Of a stretch of 64,000 nucleotides of DNA, positions 45,149-55,407 are shown one piece after another; within the stretch, counting starts at the first letter, position 1; each line of letters opens with the position of its first letter. The notes below the pieces were generated by a model. It was given only the letters and a program-made list of their open reading frames with translations, was not told the origin of the DNA and made no database searches. Source of the DNA: Marsupella aquatica. Its lineage: Eukaryota > Marchantiophyta. The stretch covers positions 372,001 through 436,000 of the forward strand of contig OZ316893.1 of assembly GCA_973895155.1 (NCBI GenBank), written 5' to 3'. The translations under genes and the position numbers were made by a program.

Positions 45149-48100
45149 TCACGACACCGGTGGTGGATCCTCAATGGACGCCCCCAACACTTCCTCCTCA
45201 GCCACTGCCGTTGGCCCGCCTACTGACAGATTACCTGCCCTTGACCGAGTCAACTCTCCCTCGGCCTGACTGGGTCCACCTTCGGCTTCAGCCTCGACAC
45301 CGGCCTCGGCAATACCCACGGCTTCGGCCTCAGCCACTCCCACGGCTTCGGCTTCAGCCACTCCCTCGGCTTCGGCCTCCCCTTCCCCTAGGGTAGTTGG
45401 ATCCTTAGCCGTGACCCTATCTGGGGTCGGTGCTGGGTCTACCTCCTTGATCACCACGGCCTGTGAAGTCGTATTACTCCTTGACCCTGAAGGTTTCCGC
45501 TTCTTCTTCGTTGGTGGCTCGGCAGCTGGTCCCTTCCCCTTCCCACTTACTTCCGGCACTGGTGCAGGTGGCGCGGCTTGTCCTTCGGCAATTACCACCC
45601 CTGGTAACTGGTTTGTCCCAACGGGAGATGGACCTGCTGCAGCTAAGCATTTAAATACTGCGGCTTGTTTCTTCAGCCGCTCTGTTTGGTTGTCGGCCCG
45701 CCGCTGTAGGTTCTCCATCTTCCTCGTGATTTCCTCCAACTCCTCTTGGGTTTCATCCAGGTCCTTACGTGCCCCCTCCAGCTCATTTTTGGCCTCCTCC
45801 TGCTCCCTGTGGGCTTCCTCCAATTCCTTCTTCAAGGTAGCCCTCTCCTCCCGGGTTGCTCTTAGCTCCTTGTCGAGCTCTGCAATGATGACAGACTCCA
45901 TCTGGTTCATCTTGGCGTAAGTCTGTTCGAGCATCTCGTCCTTCTCCCTTAGGTCGGCCTTGAAGCTGGCCGTCAGGGACGCAAGCTCCTGCTGCAGCGC
46001 CATAATCCCTTGATAGGATTTCCCTAACTCGGCCTCCTTCTGCTCAAGGGCTCCGCGGATTTTCTCGAGCTCCCCTTTCAACGCCCATTCCTTTCTTTGG
46101 GTCTCCGCCATGGCCCGGCTGTTGGCTGTTATGTGGGCCTCCTCTGTATTCTTCAGCTCTTGCTTCCACTTCTCCCTCTCTTTGATCGTGTCGGCCAACT
46201 CTTCCTGCGTCTGAGTCAGTTTATCCTTGATATTCTGATTATCAGCCTGCGCGGTGTCCAACTGCCCCTGCATGATGTTCAGCTCATGTCGTTTAATCCG
46301 CAGTTCATCTTGGGCTTTCTTGGCCGCCCTTAGATCTTCAATCTCGGCTTCCATCCTCCTAAGCCGCCGAATGACCTCGTCCTTCTTGCTTCTCTCTAAA
46401 GCCACCGCTTCTTCTAATTGGTGCTTCTCCAACTGCTCCCTATGGAAAAAGGGTCCTACCTCCAACTCCTCTCCAAAGATGCCGAGCGCAAGTTCCCCAC
46501 ACATCTCACCATACTCCATGGCTCTATTCTTAGCGTAGGTGGAGTAAGTAGAAGTGATCGGCATCGCCCATCGTGGCCTCTGCTCCCAAGCCGTCCTGCG
46601 GATCTCTTCAATCGTGGCTAGAGGTTTGCTTCCTTTTTCGGCTAGCCGCCTGATGTCCTCCGGCCAATCTCCTCCTGGTAAATCCTTTTCCTTAGCCAGG
46701 GCGGCCTCCTCCTCCTGCTTGATTCGCTCCTGAAATTCCTGCACCGTCTGTTTTATGCCGTCGAAGCTCGGGGGAGCAACATCTGGTGGGGGAGACTCAG
46801 GGCTACTCTGCTGGTTGGGGTCCCCTCACACTACCCTTGGAAGTGTGGGGACAAACCGGCCACAGGTCCTTACTCCTGGAACGTGATGGTCCGACCCATA
46901 GCCGGAATTATCATGGCTGCAGTCCTCCACTGCCTCCTCTACCTCTTGGACGTCCGGCTTCTCCCTCTCCTCTTCGTCGGTAGGAGCTTCAGGCAATTCT
47001 GCCTCAGATTCGGAGCTTGAGGTTCCCACGTACATTCGAACATCTGGCTTGGATTCCGGCCTGATTCTCTCCTTGTCTCCAGCAAAGGGGTTTTCTCTTG
47101 TGAGCCGGTGTAGGCCTACCTCTGTAGTAGTGTCCTGCATTTTTGCCGTTGCCGTTGTTGTTGCCGATGCCGATTTCTTTTCTTTCTCCAGTAGTTTCAG
47201 CAGACTCTGCATGCCTGGTTGCTGCATCGGCAAGTCCTCCTTCCTGGGCCTAAACACCTGCTCGATCGTAGGACTAACAGGTGGTTGAGGCTTCTCAGCC
47301 AACGGCCTCGGCGTTGGAGCTTCCTCGGGTGCCCTTACCTGTAGGGGAAGTACCGGGGCAAAAGTCTGACTTCTGGCATACCGGCACAACAGCGGCATGT
47401 GATAGCCAAGCCGCGACACGCTCCCCATGCTGATTACCTGCTGCTCCTCCTTTAAGATCTTCTTCAATTGGTTGAGGAGGTACCCGTTGTAGTCCCGGCT
47501 TGGGTCTGGCCTTTCTGCCAGATAGACCTGTGCCTTGCCGATCTCTGCCCTCGGCAAGTTACAATGCATGGTCACCCGCAAGAAGTCGATCATCTCTCCT
47601 ATGTGCAGGTTGGTGCAGGTGTTCCGGAAGAAGCCATTCTTCGTTGATGGCCCGGGGAACGACCGGAACTCCTTGTCAGGCAAGGTCTTCCTGGTATCAA
47701 CTTTGGTCTTATTGCCTATCGGCAGGCCAAACACTTCGGCAATTACCTTGGGAGTAAGATAGAAATCCTTCCCATATATCCTCGTGCAATTGGTCTCGGG
47801 TTCCCATGACCCCACAAATTCTAATAGGTCTGACTCCGGTACCTCCGGCTTCAGCCATGGTAATCTTACAAAGGCCTCCAAGCCGGATCCGGCCATGAAG
47901 CCTTGGTACTTCTTGGTCTGCATGGCCGTAAAGCATGCATCCTCCTCCCGTGCAAAATGTAGTTGCACCTCCACCGGTAGGGTTGCCGCCCAGCCCTTCC
48001 AGGTGTCATCCCTGGTTGGAATGGCCTTGATGGGATCGACCTCCTCCTCTTCGGCTTCTCCCTGCCTCCTGCTCTGCTGCTCGGCTGGCTTCTTTGGTGC

Positions 48101-48772
48101 CGCCGACCTCGTTCTTTTTGCCGGGGTGGCTTCATTGTTGACGGCTCCCTTCCTCTTCATCTCTGCTGCCGTGGAGGTTTCTCCTAGCACCGTTGCCTGG
48201 GTCCACCTTTCCGTGCTACCCTTTAATTCCCAGTGTATGTTGTTGCAGTTCTTGATGGCCTCTCGGATGCCGACGACGCTGTCTTTGCAAAACAGAAGAT
48301 CGTCGAGTTGATTGGAAGTAGGCGTCCACAGGAACTCGTCCTTGATGAGTTCGCCTCCTAAGAAAGCCGTCTTCTGCAGCTCCCACAATCGAGCGAGCTC
48401 CTGCCGTTCTCGAGCTGCCCTTTCTGATTCCTCGTCCTCGTAAGTCTTGATGTACTCAGTTGCCCGTTCGAACAGGCATCCCCAGAAATGTGCCGCTTGA
48501 TTGACGTTGCTCATACCCTCCTTAGGTTGATCGTCGGTATCTACTCTCTCCCCGAGTGCTTGCCTAAGCAGCTGACAGTAGTTGGCCTCCCGTAGTCGTC
48601 TGCCTAGTTCGTGCTCGCAAATGAGCCACCATCTCCTGCAAGCGCTCCTTACCCCTCTCCTTTGCCGGTCCTTCTTCCCGTTGATCCTTCCTAGCCGCCG
48701 ACGCTTAACGCGCCCTAACCCTAATCGGGTTTTCACCCTTAGCCTTACCTCCGGCCTCGGCCCGGGTTCCAT
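45149..48772 (-). pseudogene. gypsy ORF2, 1,207-codon frame with one nonsense codon
   Basis: ATG at 48772 (MEPGPRPEVRLR). The frame is open to 45149 except for TGA at 46828-46826, where the copy at 57138 reads CGA. Layout: a basic N-terminus; a globular region at residues about 100-470 with LEFVGSWEPETNC and LTPKVIAEVFGLPIGNKTK (plant-mobile-domain-like); an acidic, Pro/Ser-rich linker; a coiled coil from about residue 740 to 1050 (repeated E/K/R heptads); a KKKRKPSGSR basic patch; and a short Ala/Glu/Val tail. No transmembrane helix or signal peptide, so it does not look like an envelope. It lies 104 nt after the pol stop on the same strand and is probably expressed from the LTR transcript by splicing. 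Role unknown. Confidence 0.78.
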
Positions 48773-48875
48773 GGTTGCCCCTAATTGTTTATATTTTCCT
48801 TGTTTTGTCACTATACTAAGGTGTTCCTAGGGTGCCTTCCTGCTTTACCCACTTAACCGGCCGAGTGATTCCTGT

Positions 48876-51800
48876 CTAGGCATCACATAGCTCCCCACTT
48901 AATTGTGAAGCGTCCTCGCGAACAACTTCATCTTCGTCCATATAGTATTTCTTGAGGCGGTCATAATGGATGCGAACTGGATATACCTCTCCCGTAATGT
49001 TGGCCAATTGTACGGAGCCATTGGGGAACATCATGGTTACTCTAAAGGGTCCTAACCAGCGAGTGTAAAGCTTTCCTGGAAACCTACTATACCTACTGTC
49101 ATAAAGTAGCACAAGATCACCGGTATGAATACTAACTACTTTTAACCTTTTATCATACTGCTGCTTCATGATATTCTGTCTATATTCTACTCTCTCGGCT
49201 GAAATCATTCTCGCTTCCTCTAAAGCTTCTAACCTATATTCTCGCTCCTTTAGGCTCTCCTCCGCTGAGGCTCTTTCCTCAATTGTAACTTGAAATGTCG
49301 GTATCTCAAGTTGCATGGGTACCAGGGCTTCTTGTCCAAAGGTTAAGAAGAAGGGTGTATGACCGGTAGTGGATTTATAGGCAAGATTGTAAGCAAAAAC
49401 AGCAGCAAACAATTTATCATCCCAATCGAGTTTGTTCTGAGCTACTGTCTTGTTCAATATCTTTCCTATAATTCCGTTTGCTCGTTCTGTCAACCCGTTT
49501 GCCTTTGGATGGTAGGGAGTAGTAGGCCTATGTTTAACTAAATACTGCTCATTTAAACGACTAATTATATCATTCAAAAAATGGGTTCCTCTATCACTAA
49601 CTAATTCTAGGGGTGCTCCATACCTGGTGAAGATCTGCTCATACATGAATCTAGCCGTAGTAATTGCATCATCCTTCGTTGTTGGTCTGGCCTCTACCCA
49701 TTTAGTTGCATAATCCGTAGCCAGGATTATGTACTTGTACCGTCGAGGGTGGGTCAGTGGTTTCAGAGGTCCAATGTAATCAATACCCCACTTCTCGAAT
49801 GGTGCCAGAGGTAGAATAGGGTGCAGTGGATGCCTGGTGGACGCCCTTGGTCCTCCCGCTCGTTGACAAGGATCGCATTGTTTGATAAACTGATAGACAT
49901 CTTTGTGCAAGGTGGGCCACCAGTAACCGGCATTTAATATCTTCTTAGACGTGGTTACTGGGGCAAAATGTCCTCCGGCCTCCTCTCCATGCATGGCCCG
50001 TAGGACTCGTTTTACCTCTCTCTTTTCCAAACATCTTTGAATCGTGCCGTTGATTCCATGCTTGTGCAGTATGCCTTTAATGCACTGATACCGTCTGACC
50101 TTCCGCACAAAGACTGCGGCTTGCTCTCGGCTTAATCCTGGCTGTAATCTGGAAGTGCTGAGAAATTGTAAAATCTCAGGGTACCATGTACCAGCTATTT
50201 CCACAACGAATAGCTCCTTGTCGGGGAATCGATCATCGATGCAATCCGTGGCAGGTTTACCTGTGATCCTTGAAAAGAAGTCGGCATTGGCATGTAACTT
50301 TCCCGGCTTGATCCTCAGCTCATAGTCAAACTCCTGTAATAGCAAAATCCATCTTGCTACTCTGCCTGTAAGGTCCGGCTTATTGACTAGGTACTTCAAA
50401 CTTTCATGATCAGTATGAAAGATTACCTTGTACCCTAGTAAATAATGCCTAAACTTTTTACAAGAATAAATGACTCCTAATGCTTCTCTTTCCGTGGTAG
50501 AGTAGTTCCGTTCGGCATCGGCAAGCTGACGGCTTGCGAAGTATATGGGATGGTCCCTTCCTTTCTCATCCAACTGACTTAGTACTGAGCCAATACAGAA
50601 GCCCGAGACATCTACAAAAACATGAAAATCTTTGTTCCAGTCCGGTGCTATCATGACTGGGGCCTCTACTAACATCTGCTTCAATTCTACCACCGCTGTG
50701 ACTCGTTCGGGTGTGGGTTCGAAGTCTGCTCCTGCCTTGAGCATATTGGTTAATGGTAAAGCTAGCTTGGCAAAATCCTTGATGAACCGGCGATAGTAAC
50801 CAATGCATCCCAAGAAGGATCTTACATCCTTTATGTTCTTAGGTTGCATGATATCTAGCCATACTGCTAGCTTACCTTTGTCAATCTCAATGCCCTTCCT
50901 TGATACCTTGTGACCTAGTAGCACCCCCTCGGTTACTGCAAAAAAACATTTATCTGGGTGTAACTTGAGACCCACCTCTCTACATCTCATGAAGGTTTTT
51001 CTGAGGTATTTAGCATGTTTCGATGCCTTCCCGAATACTGCAAAGTCATCAATGAAGATTTCCATGAACTTTCTCAAGTAATCATGAAAAATGTTCACCA
51101 TTAATCGTTGGAACATAGCTGGTGCGTTGCAGAGTCCAAACGGCATACGATTGAAGACATAGATCCCCCATTCCGTGATGAAGGCCGTCTTGATTTGGTC
51201 TTCCTGCCGAATCCTGATTTGGTTATAACCAGAGTATCCATCCATGAATGAATATAGTTCATGACTGGCTACCATGTCTAGTACCATATCAGTAAACGGT
51301 AAAGGAAAATGGTCTTTTAATGTTGCTTCATTCAGCTTCCTGTAATCCTGACAAACCCGGATCTTGGTTTTACCATCGGGTCTAGCTTTCTTGGGAACTA
51401 TCACAATTGGAGACACCCAGTCTGAATGCAGGACTGGAGTGATGAATCCAGCTTCCACTAGTTTGTTGATTTCTGTTTTGACCAGCAGGGAATACTTCGG
51501 GTTCATCCTTCGAATTGGTTGTCGAAATGATTTGGCTCCTAACATGAGATCAATTCGATGTTCCCCTAGTGTTGGATCTACTCCCTTTAGATCTTGGTGA
51601 CTGCATGCAAACACATCCTGAAATTCAATCAATAAGTCACTAATCTCTTTCTCGAGCTCAGGTGCTAGGTTTCTTCCTAAGTTCAGTTCTCTTCCCTCTC
51701 CTAAGTCGAGCTTCCGATATTGCCGTGCTTGGATCATATTAATCTGCGTCTTCAAATTCGGGTCCAGTTCGGCTTCCAGTCTCTCTAATCTCATACCTCC

Positions 51801-52142
51801 ATAAACTGGGATTTTGGCTGGACTAGCCGAGTCGGTCCCTTCCTTGGTGTCCATAGATTGTCCCCTTACCGGTCTATTCGGTTTTGAATTAGTGGTCGGC
51901 TCCCCTTCCTGCCTTGGCTCTAGATCGTGTCTGTCCATCTCATCCACCTCTTGCTCCTGAGAGTTAGGCCGCTGTGCTCTCTCGGCTTCTAATAGGGCCT
52001 CAATTTGTTCTGCCCTCGTAATCGGCTTGTATGCCGATCCCTTGGTATTTAATTCCTTGCCGATGATCGATGGCGTTGTGAACCCTGCCGGCTCTGCCAC
52101 AACGACTGCAGAAAATTCACTGTCCCTGCTACTGCTCCCCAC
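48876..52142 (-). CDS. pol: gypsy pol: reverse transcriptase, RNase H, integrase (intact frame)
   Basis: A frame of 1,088 residues without internal stops. RT: KIRVCQDYRKLN, ELYSFMDGYSGYNQ, MPFGLCNAPAMFQ and the catalytic FIDDFAVFG. RNase H: HVFVDVSGFCIG, a TEREALGVIYSCKKFRHYL stretch, then TDHESLKYL. Integrase: an HHCC zinc region ending CDPCQRAG; catalytic D in WGIDYIGPL and LVSDRGTHF; E in TERANGIIG; a C-terminal GPF module (RWLGPFRV). No chromodomain, which with the RT motifs points to a non-chromovirus plant lineage. The 5' end overlaps gag-protease by 94 nt in the -1 frame. The frame opens with GTG, so translation is probably as a gag-pol fusion through frameshifting rather than from its own start. 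Confidence 0.95.
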   Translation of the reverse strand: MGSSSRDSEFSAVVVAEPAGFTTPSIIGKELNTKGSAYKPITRAEQIEALLEAERAQRPNSQEQEVDEMDRHDLEPRQEGEPTTNSKPNRPVRGQSMDTKEGTDSASPAKIPVYGGMRLERLEAELDPNLKTQINMIQARQYRKLDLGEGRELNLGRNLAPELEKEISDLLIEFQDVFACSHQDLKGVDPTLGEHRIDLMLGAKSFRQPIRRMNPKYSLLVKTEINKLVEAGFITPVLHSDWVSPIVIVPKKARPDGKTKIRVCQDYRKLNEATLKDHFPLPFTDMVLDMVASHELYSFMDGYSGYNQIRIRQEDQIKTAFITEWGIYVFNRMPFGLCNAPAMFQRLMVNIFHDYLRKFMEIFIDDFAVFGKASKHAKYLRKTFMRCREVGLKLHPDKCFFAVTEGVLLGHKVSRKGIEIDKGKLAVWLDIMQPKNIKDVRSFLGCIGYYRRFIKDFAKLALPLTNMLKAGADFEPTPERVTAVVELKQMLVEAPVMIAPDWNKDFHVFVDVSGFCIGSVLSQLDEKGRDHPIYFASRQLADAERNYSTTEREALGVIYSCKKFRHYLLGYKVIFHTDHESLKYLVNKPDLTGRVARWILLLQEFDYELRIKPGKLHANADFFSRITGKPATDCIDDRFPDKELFVVEIAGTWYPEILQFLSTSRLQPGLSREQAAVFVRKVRRYQCIKGILHKHGINGTIQRCLEKREVKRVLRAMHGEEAGGHFAPVTTSKKILNAGYWWPTLHKDVYQFIKQCDPCQRAGGPRASTRHPLHPILPLAPFEKWGIDYIGPLKPLTHPRRYKYIILATDYATKWVEARPTTKDDAITTARFMYEQIFTRYGAPLELVSDRGTHFLNDIISRLNEQYLVKHRPTTPYHPKANGLTERANGIIGKILNKTVAQNKLDWDDKLFAAVFAYNLAYKSTTGHTPFFLTFGQEALVPMQLEIPTFQVTIEERASAEESLKEREYRLEALEEARMISAERVEYRQNIMKQQYDKRLKVVSIHTGDLVLLYDSRYSRFPGKLYTRWLGPFRVTMMFPNGSVQLANITGEVYPVRIHYDRLKKYYMDEDEVVREDASQLSGELCDA

Positions 52143-53761
52143 TTAGCCGTTTCATCCAATTGGTCTACATCCTTTACTTCCTCCGGAATTGCAGCTAAAA
52201 AGGTGGATTCTATTGTAAAGCAGTCCTCGACCTCTTCGTCTTCTTCTTCCAAGTCACCTTCCATTGGTTCTTGCCATAATCCGCTGGGGGGTACCTCTGG
52301 TCCAAAGACACCTTCTTCGGTTAGGTTAGTGAGGCATTCTAACCAACGTACTTCATCGGCTGACTCCAGTCCACTGTCGTACCCATCTACTTCCCTTATG
52401 CTTTTCCTACGGTCATCCTTAGTGTCCCAGGATACTGTGATAGAGGGGGTCCCGAAAGTGAACTGCTTTTTACCCCAATCTTCTATTACCTCGGCTAGGT
52501 ACAGCCATGGCCTACCAATCAATAGTCGGAATGACGTAGGGTTTACCGGCTTCATTACTACATAGTTAATGCTAAAGAAGATACCTCCTATCTCTGTCTT
52601 GATGCCGGTTAACACTCCCGTAGGAATGACCTGATATCCATTGGCCATGTTCAACACTCTTCCAGTCATCTCCGGTGTTAGACCCCACCCTTTTGCTGTT
52701 GAATCAATCATAATACATACCCCTGATCCTCCATCGATGGGTACCCGTAGTAATAATTCTCCTTGAATCATTAATGGTAATGCTGGGGCTCCTTGATCTT
52801 CTTCTATCATTAGTACGTCGGATCTGGTTGCTACCTTGGGTAATCTCGGCTTGCCGAGAATAGCCTTCCTTAATTGCTTCCGGAAGTACGGGCTATTTTT
52901 CAATAGTTGACCTACTGTTGCCGAGACTCTAGATTCTAGTACATCTTTAGCCAGGTCATAGGGAACAATCGGCTTCTCCTCTGGTGGTGTTTCCTTGGAT
53001 TCGGCCAGTTTTGCCACGCTAGTCTCCACAGCTGTTGGGTCTTCCGAAGCAAACAATGCTTTTGCTCGTTTTACATCTTTGGCAATGGCTTCGGTATTCT
53101 CCAGGGTTTCTAATTCTCTTAGTTGTTCCTTAACACTAGCCGTAACAGAGGGGTAGAACAACTTAGGATGATCTCGATTGAAGTCGCTATCTTGTGAAGG
53201 ATTGGTTTCACTGGTGGGCTCATGGCTTACCTGTATTGCCGGAGCCCTCCCTTCTCCTTCTGTTGATGTTGACGAAGAGTCGATCCTTTCCTCCGTAACC
53301 TTCCCTTTATTTTTGGCCAGCCCATCCCACCTTTCCTTCCTTCTGGTAGATCGAGTAGAGACTCGGTAGCAATCATGATCTAAATCCTCCTCTGAGAAGG
53401 TTGATAGGGCTTCGGCCTCATCATTAGATGGTACGAACTCTGCCTCGGCATCCTCTTGCCATCCTAGTTCGATGTGGTTGATTTGAACTCCTCCGGGGGT
53501 AGTACCTGGCGGTAAGATCTTGATCGGCAAAAGCTTATGATTTGCGGCCAGGCCTGCCAACCAAGTAGGACATTGCCCTAGCATATGACCTTCCTGTCGG
53601 CATCCCATACATAGCTGAGCTGGTTGTCCATCACCCTGTTTGCGTGCATTCAGGCATTCTCTAGCAAAATGGCCAGGTTGACCACAATTATAGCACGCCG
53701 CAAATCTTTGCACATTCGGCCTAGGAGGTACTGACGGGTTCTGAATAATCCGAGGATACAT
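52049..53761 (-). CDS. gypsy gag C-terminal part (zinc knuckles) and protease
   Basis: 570 residues from the ATG at 53761, but the same frame is open upstream and this is really the continuation of gag after a frameshift. Two zinc knuckles near residues 22-66 (CYNCGQPGHFAREC and CMGCRQEGHMLGQC) bind the RNA genome. The protease-like region near residues 330-360 reads VPIDGGSGVCIMID, an Asp-Gly-Gly where most aspartic proteases have D-S/T-G. The end overlaps pol by 94 nt. Between knuckles and protease lies an acidic, low-complexity linker. Confidence 0.85.
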   Translation of the reverse strand: MYPRIIQNPSVPPRPNVQRFAACYNCGQPGHFARECLNARKQGDGQPAQLCMGCRQEGHMLGQCPTWLAGLAANHKLLPIKILPPGTTPGGVQINHIELGWQEDAEAEFVPSNDEAEALSTFSEEDLDHDCYRVSTRSTRRKERWDGLAKNKGKVTEERIDSSSTSTEGEGRAPAIQVSHEPTSETNPSQDSDFNRDHPKLFYPSVTASVKEQLRELETLENTEAIAKDVKRAKALFASEDPTAVETSVAKLAESKETPPEEKPIVPYDLAKDVLESRVSATVGQLLKNSPYFRKQLRKAILGKPRLPKVATRSDVLMIEEDQGAPALPLMIQGELLLRVPIDGGSGVCIMIDSTAKGWGLTPEMTGRVLNMANGYQVIPTGVLTGIKTEIGGIFFSINYVVMKPVNPTSFRLLIGRPWLYLAEVIEDWGKKQFTFGTPSITVSWDTKDDRRKSIREVDGYDSGLESADEVRWLECLTNLTEEGVFGPEVPPSGLWQEPMEGDLEEEDEEVEDCFTIESTFLAAIPEEVKDVDQLDETAKWGAVAGTVNFLQSLWQSRQGSQRHRSSARN

Positions 53762-53852
53762 CTCTCCTGGATTGTTCCTTAACCCTGACCACAGAGATGC
53801 AGGTCTGTTGGATAGGTCTCGTGCTCCAATCTCACTGATGCCGAAAACACTA

Positions 53853-54470
53853 TCAGCGGCATCTCCTAAAAAGTACTCTACTTCTCCCTGACATGGTCAG
53901 TTTCTGAAAGCGTTGCAAGAACTTCCTGAAGGATTTGTTCTCCTTGAACTGAAGTTGTCCCAACTTCAGCACTGCTAGTTCTGAAGTTCCAATGGGTCGA
54001 AACTCCTTAACAAAGAGTGTTTTGAAGATATCCCAGATGGCTTGATCTTCCACATCTAATGCTCTGTACCAAGGCCTAGCCTCACCCTTGAACAGGCCGG
54101 GAAGAATCTGCATCTTGATGGCCGATTCTCCATTTGCTGCAGCGGTTCCCTCGAAATCATCCAACCATTCGTCCGGATCCTCATCTCCTCTCCCATGAAA
54201 TGCCTTGTAATGTATGCGCGACCGCTGGCTCAATCTGGTCCCTGACCTCTCGTCTGGCCGTGCCTCTGGTTCCCCCATGTCGGTTGTAGACTCACTTCTC
54301 CTTACCGACTCTTCTTCTGGTATGTCTTCTTCGACGCCACTTCCAGTTTCGGAGCTACCAGCTCTTTCTGCCCCTCTCAGTCGCTGTGTATCATGCCACC
54401 CGGCGAGCTGCTGCAGTCGAGCTCTCTCCCGTTGAATCACTCTTTCTTCCCTCGGCGTAAGGTCAGTCAT
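53853..54470 (-). pseudogene. gag: gypsy gag N-terminal part, frameshifted at its end
   Basis: ATG at 54470, about 70 nt after the 5' LTR. The N-terminus is charged (PREERVIQRERARLQQL). Residues about 100-190 match the retrotransposon gag capsid pattern (WLDDFEGTAA, ARPWYRAL, IWDIFKTLFVKEFRP, LQRFQKLTMSG). The frame then reads a short tail and stops at 53853. The next frame (+1) is open through the same stretch and leads into the zinc-knuckle ORF, so a 1-nt loss (or 2-nt gain) near 53890 broke this gag. Confidence 0.82.
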
Positions 54471-54517
54471 TACCTACGCTTCCGTTCTAACTTCATATCT
54501 CACGGCTTAAGAAATGC

Positions 54518-54535
54518 CCCCTCCATCTAGCGCCA
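54518..54535 (-). other. primer binding site of gypsy element 2
   Basis: Minus strand TGGCGCTAGATGGAGGGG, a few bases inside the 5' LTR end. TGG matches the CCA end of any mature tRNA. It is not the initiator-methionine type (TGGTATCAGAGC). I do not assign the tRNA. Confidence 0.65.
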
Positions 54536-54541
54536 AAAATG

Positions 54542-55407
54542 TGGTGCGTCCCATGGCTCCCTAAACCCAAAAAACCCCCCAGCTCAAGCCGATTCCCGCA
54601 GGTTTCGTGCTTGGCGAGGCCGTTTCCGCGGCTTAGCGACATGGGACGCTGCTAACCTTCTACTACTACTATTAACATTTTACACACATATACTGGACAG
54701 ATCCTTCATCGGGTCATGAGATACGTAGCCAGCCTAATATAGGCCTTCCCCTGTCTTCCCCTGTCTTCCCCTCCGTCTTGTTAGGTATGTTTGGATTCCG
54801 CCGCCGGAATGATCCCCAATAGGCTTGGTTAAGCCGCTAAGACCTCTCTCAGCTCGACACATCCAACTCTCACTCCCCTGCTTACTTTCCTTCCTTCTGT
54901 TGATGTGGGCACTCTTCACACAAGTTAATGCGACACACAAATAGCAAAATGACTCATTCTGACTGAGTCATACCATGCACTTGCCATACAAACAGTACAT
55001 CTCATACACAAGTTCTGTGAACTAAGCCGTGAGGCGAACTCTATTCAGCTCTTAGGCATGAGGAAACATGAATATACACAAGGGTCACTGTATGACTAAC
55101 CGAGAGCTTCTCGTACTACTTGATCCCAGCCCGGCTGGTGCAAACTAAAAACTTGCTAAAGAAGAGGCCCTGAGCTCCCCGCTGCCCAGGTACTTATCCT
55201 GGTAGTGGATCCGCCATTCTTTGCATCGTAAGCCTAATCTACCTGACAGTAATCTACTTGCCCGAATCTACCTATGTACAGCAAGGCAGGAGCACAAGTG
55301 TTGCTCCTACCAGTGGAACCGCAATCCCACTAAGCTAAGTATCAGGGCCGCTCCTGGTTCTAATCCTAATCCTAAACGTGGAGATCCGCGCCCGCCCTGC
55401 CCACTCA
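54542..55407 (-). repeat. shared LTR: 5' LTR of element 2 and 3' LTR of the truncated copy
   Basis: 866 bp, seven substitutions from 44231-45096. It has the primer binding site and gag on one side and the polypurine tract plus ORF2 of another copy on the other, so it serves two internal regions. Confidence 0.92.

Larger units (their letters stand above)
44231..55407 (-). mobile_element. Ty3/gypsy LTR retrotransposon element 2, near-complete
   Basis: From right to left: 5' LTR 55407-54542, primer binding site, gag, protease, pol, ORF2, polypurine tract and 3' LTR 45096-44231, 11,177 bp in all. Pol is a single open frame. Gag has a frameshift near 53890 and ORF2 one nonsense codon at 46826, so only few lesions separate it from an intact copy. 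LTR divergence is 7 of 866, indicating recent insertion. The 5' LTR is shared with a second, truncated internal region, so no flanking duplication can be checked there. Confidence 0.93.
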
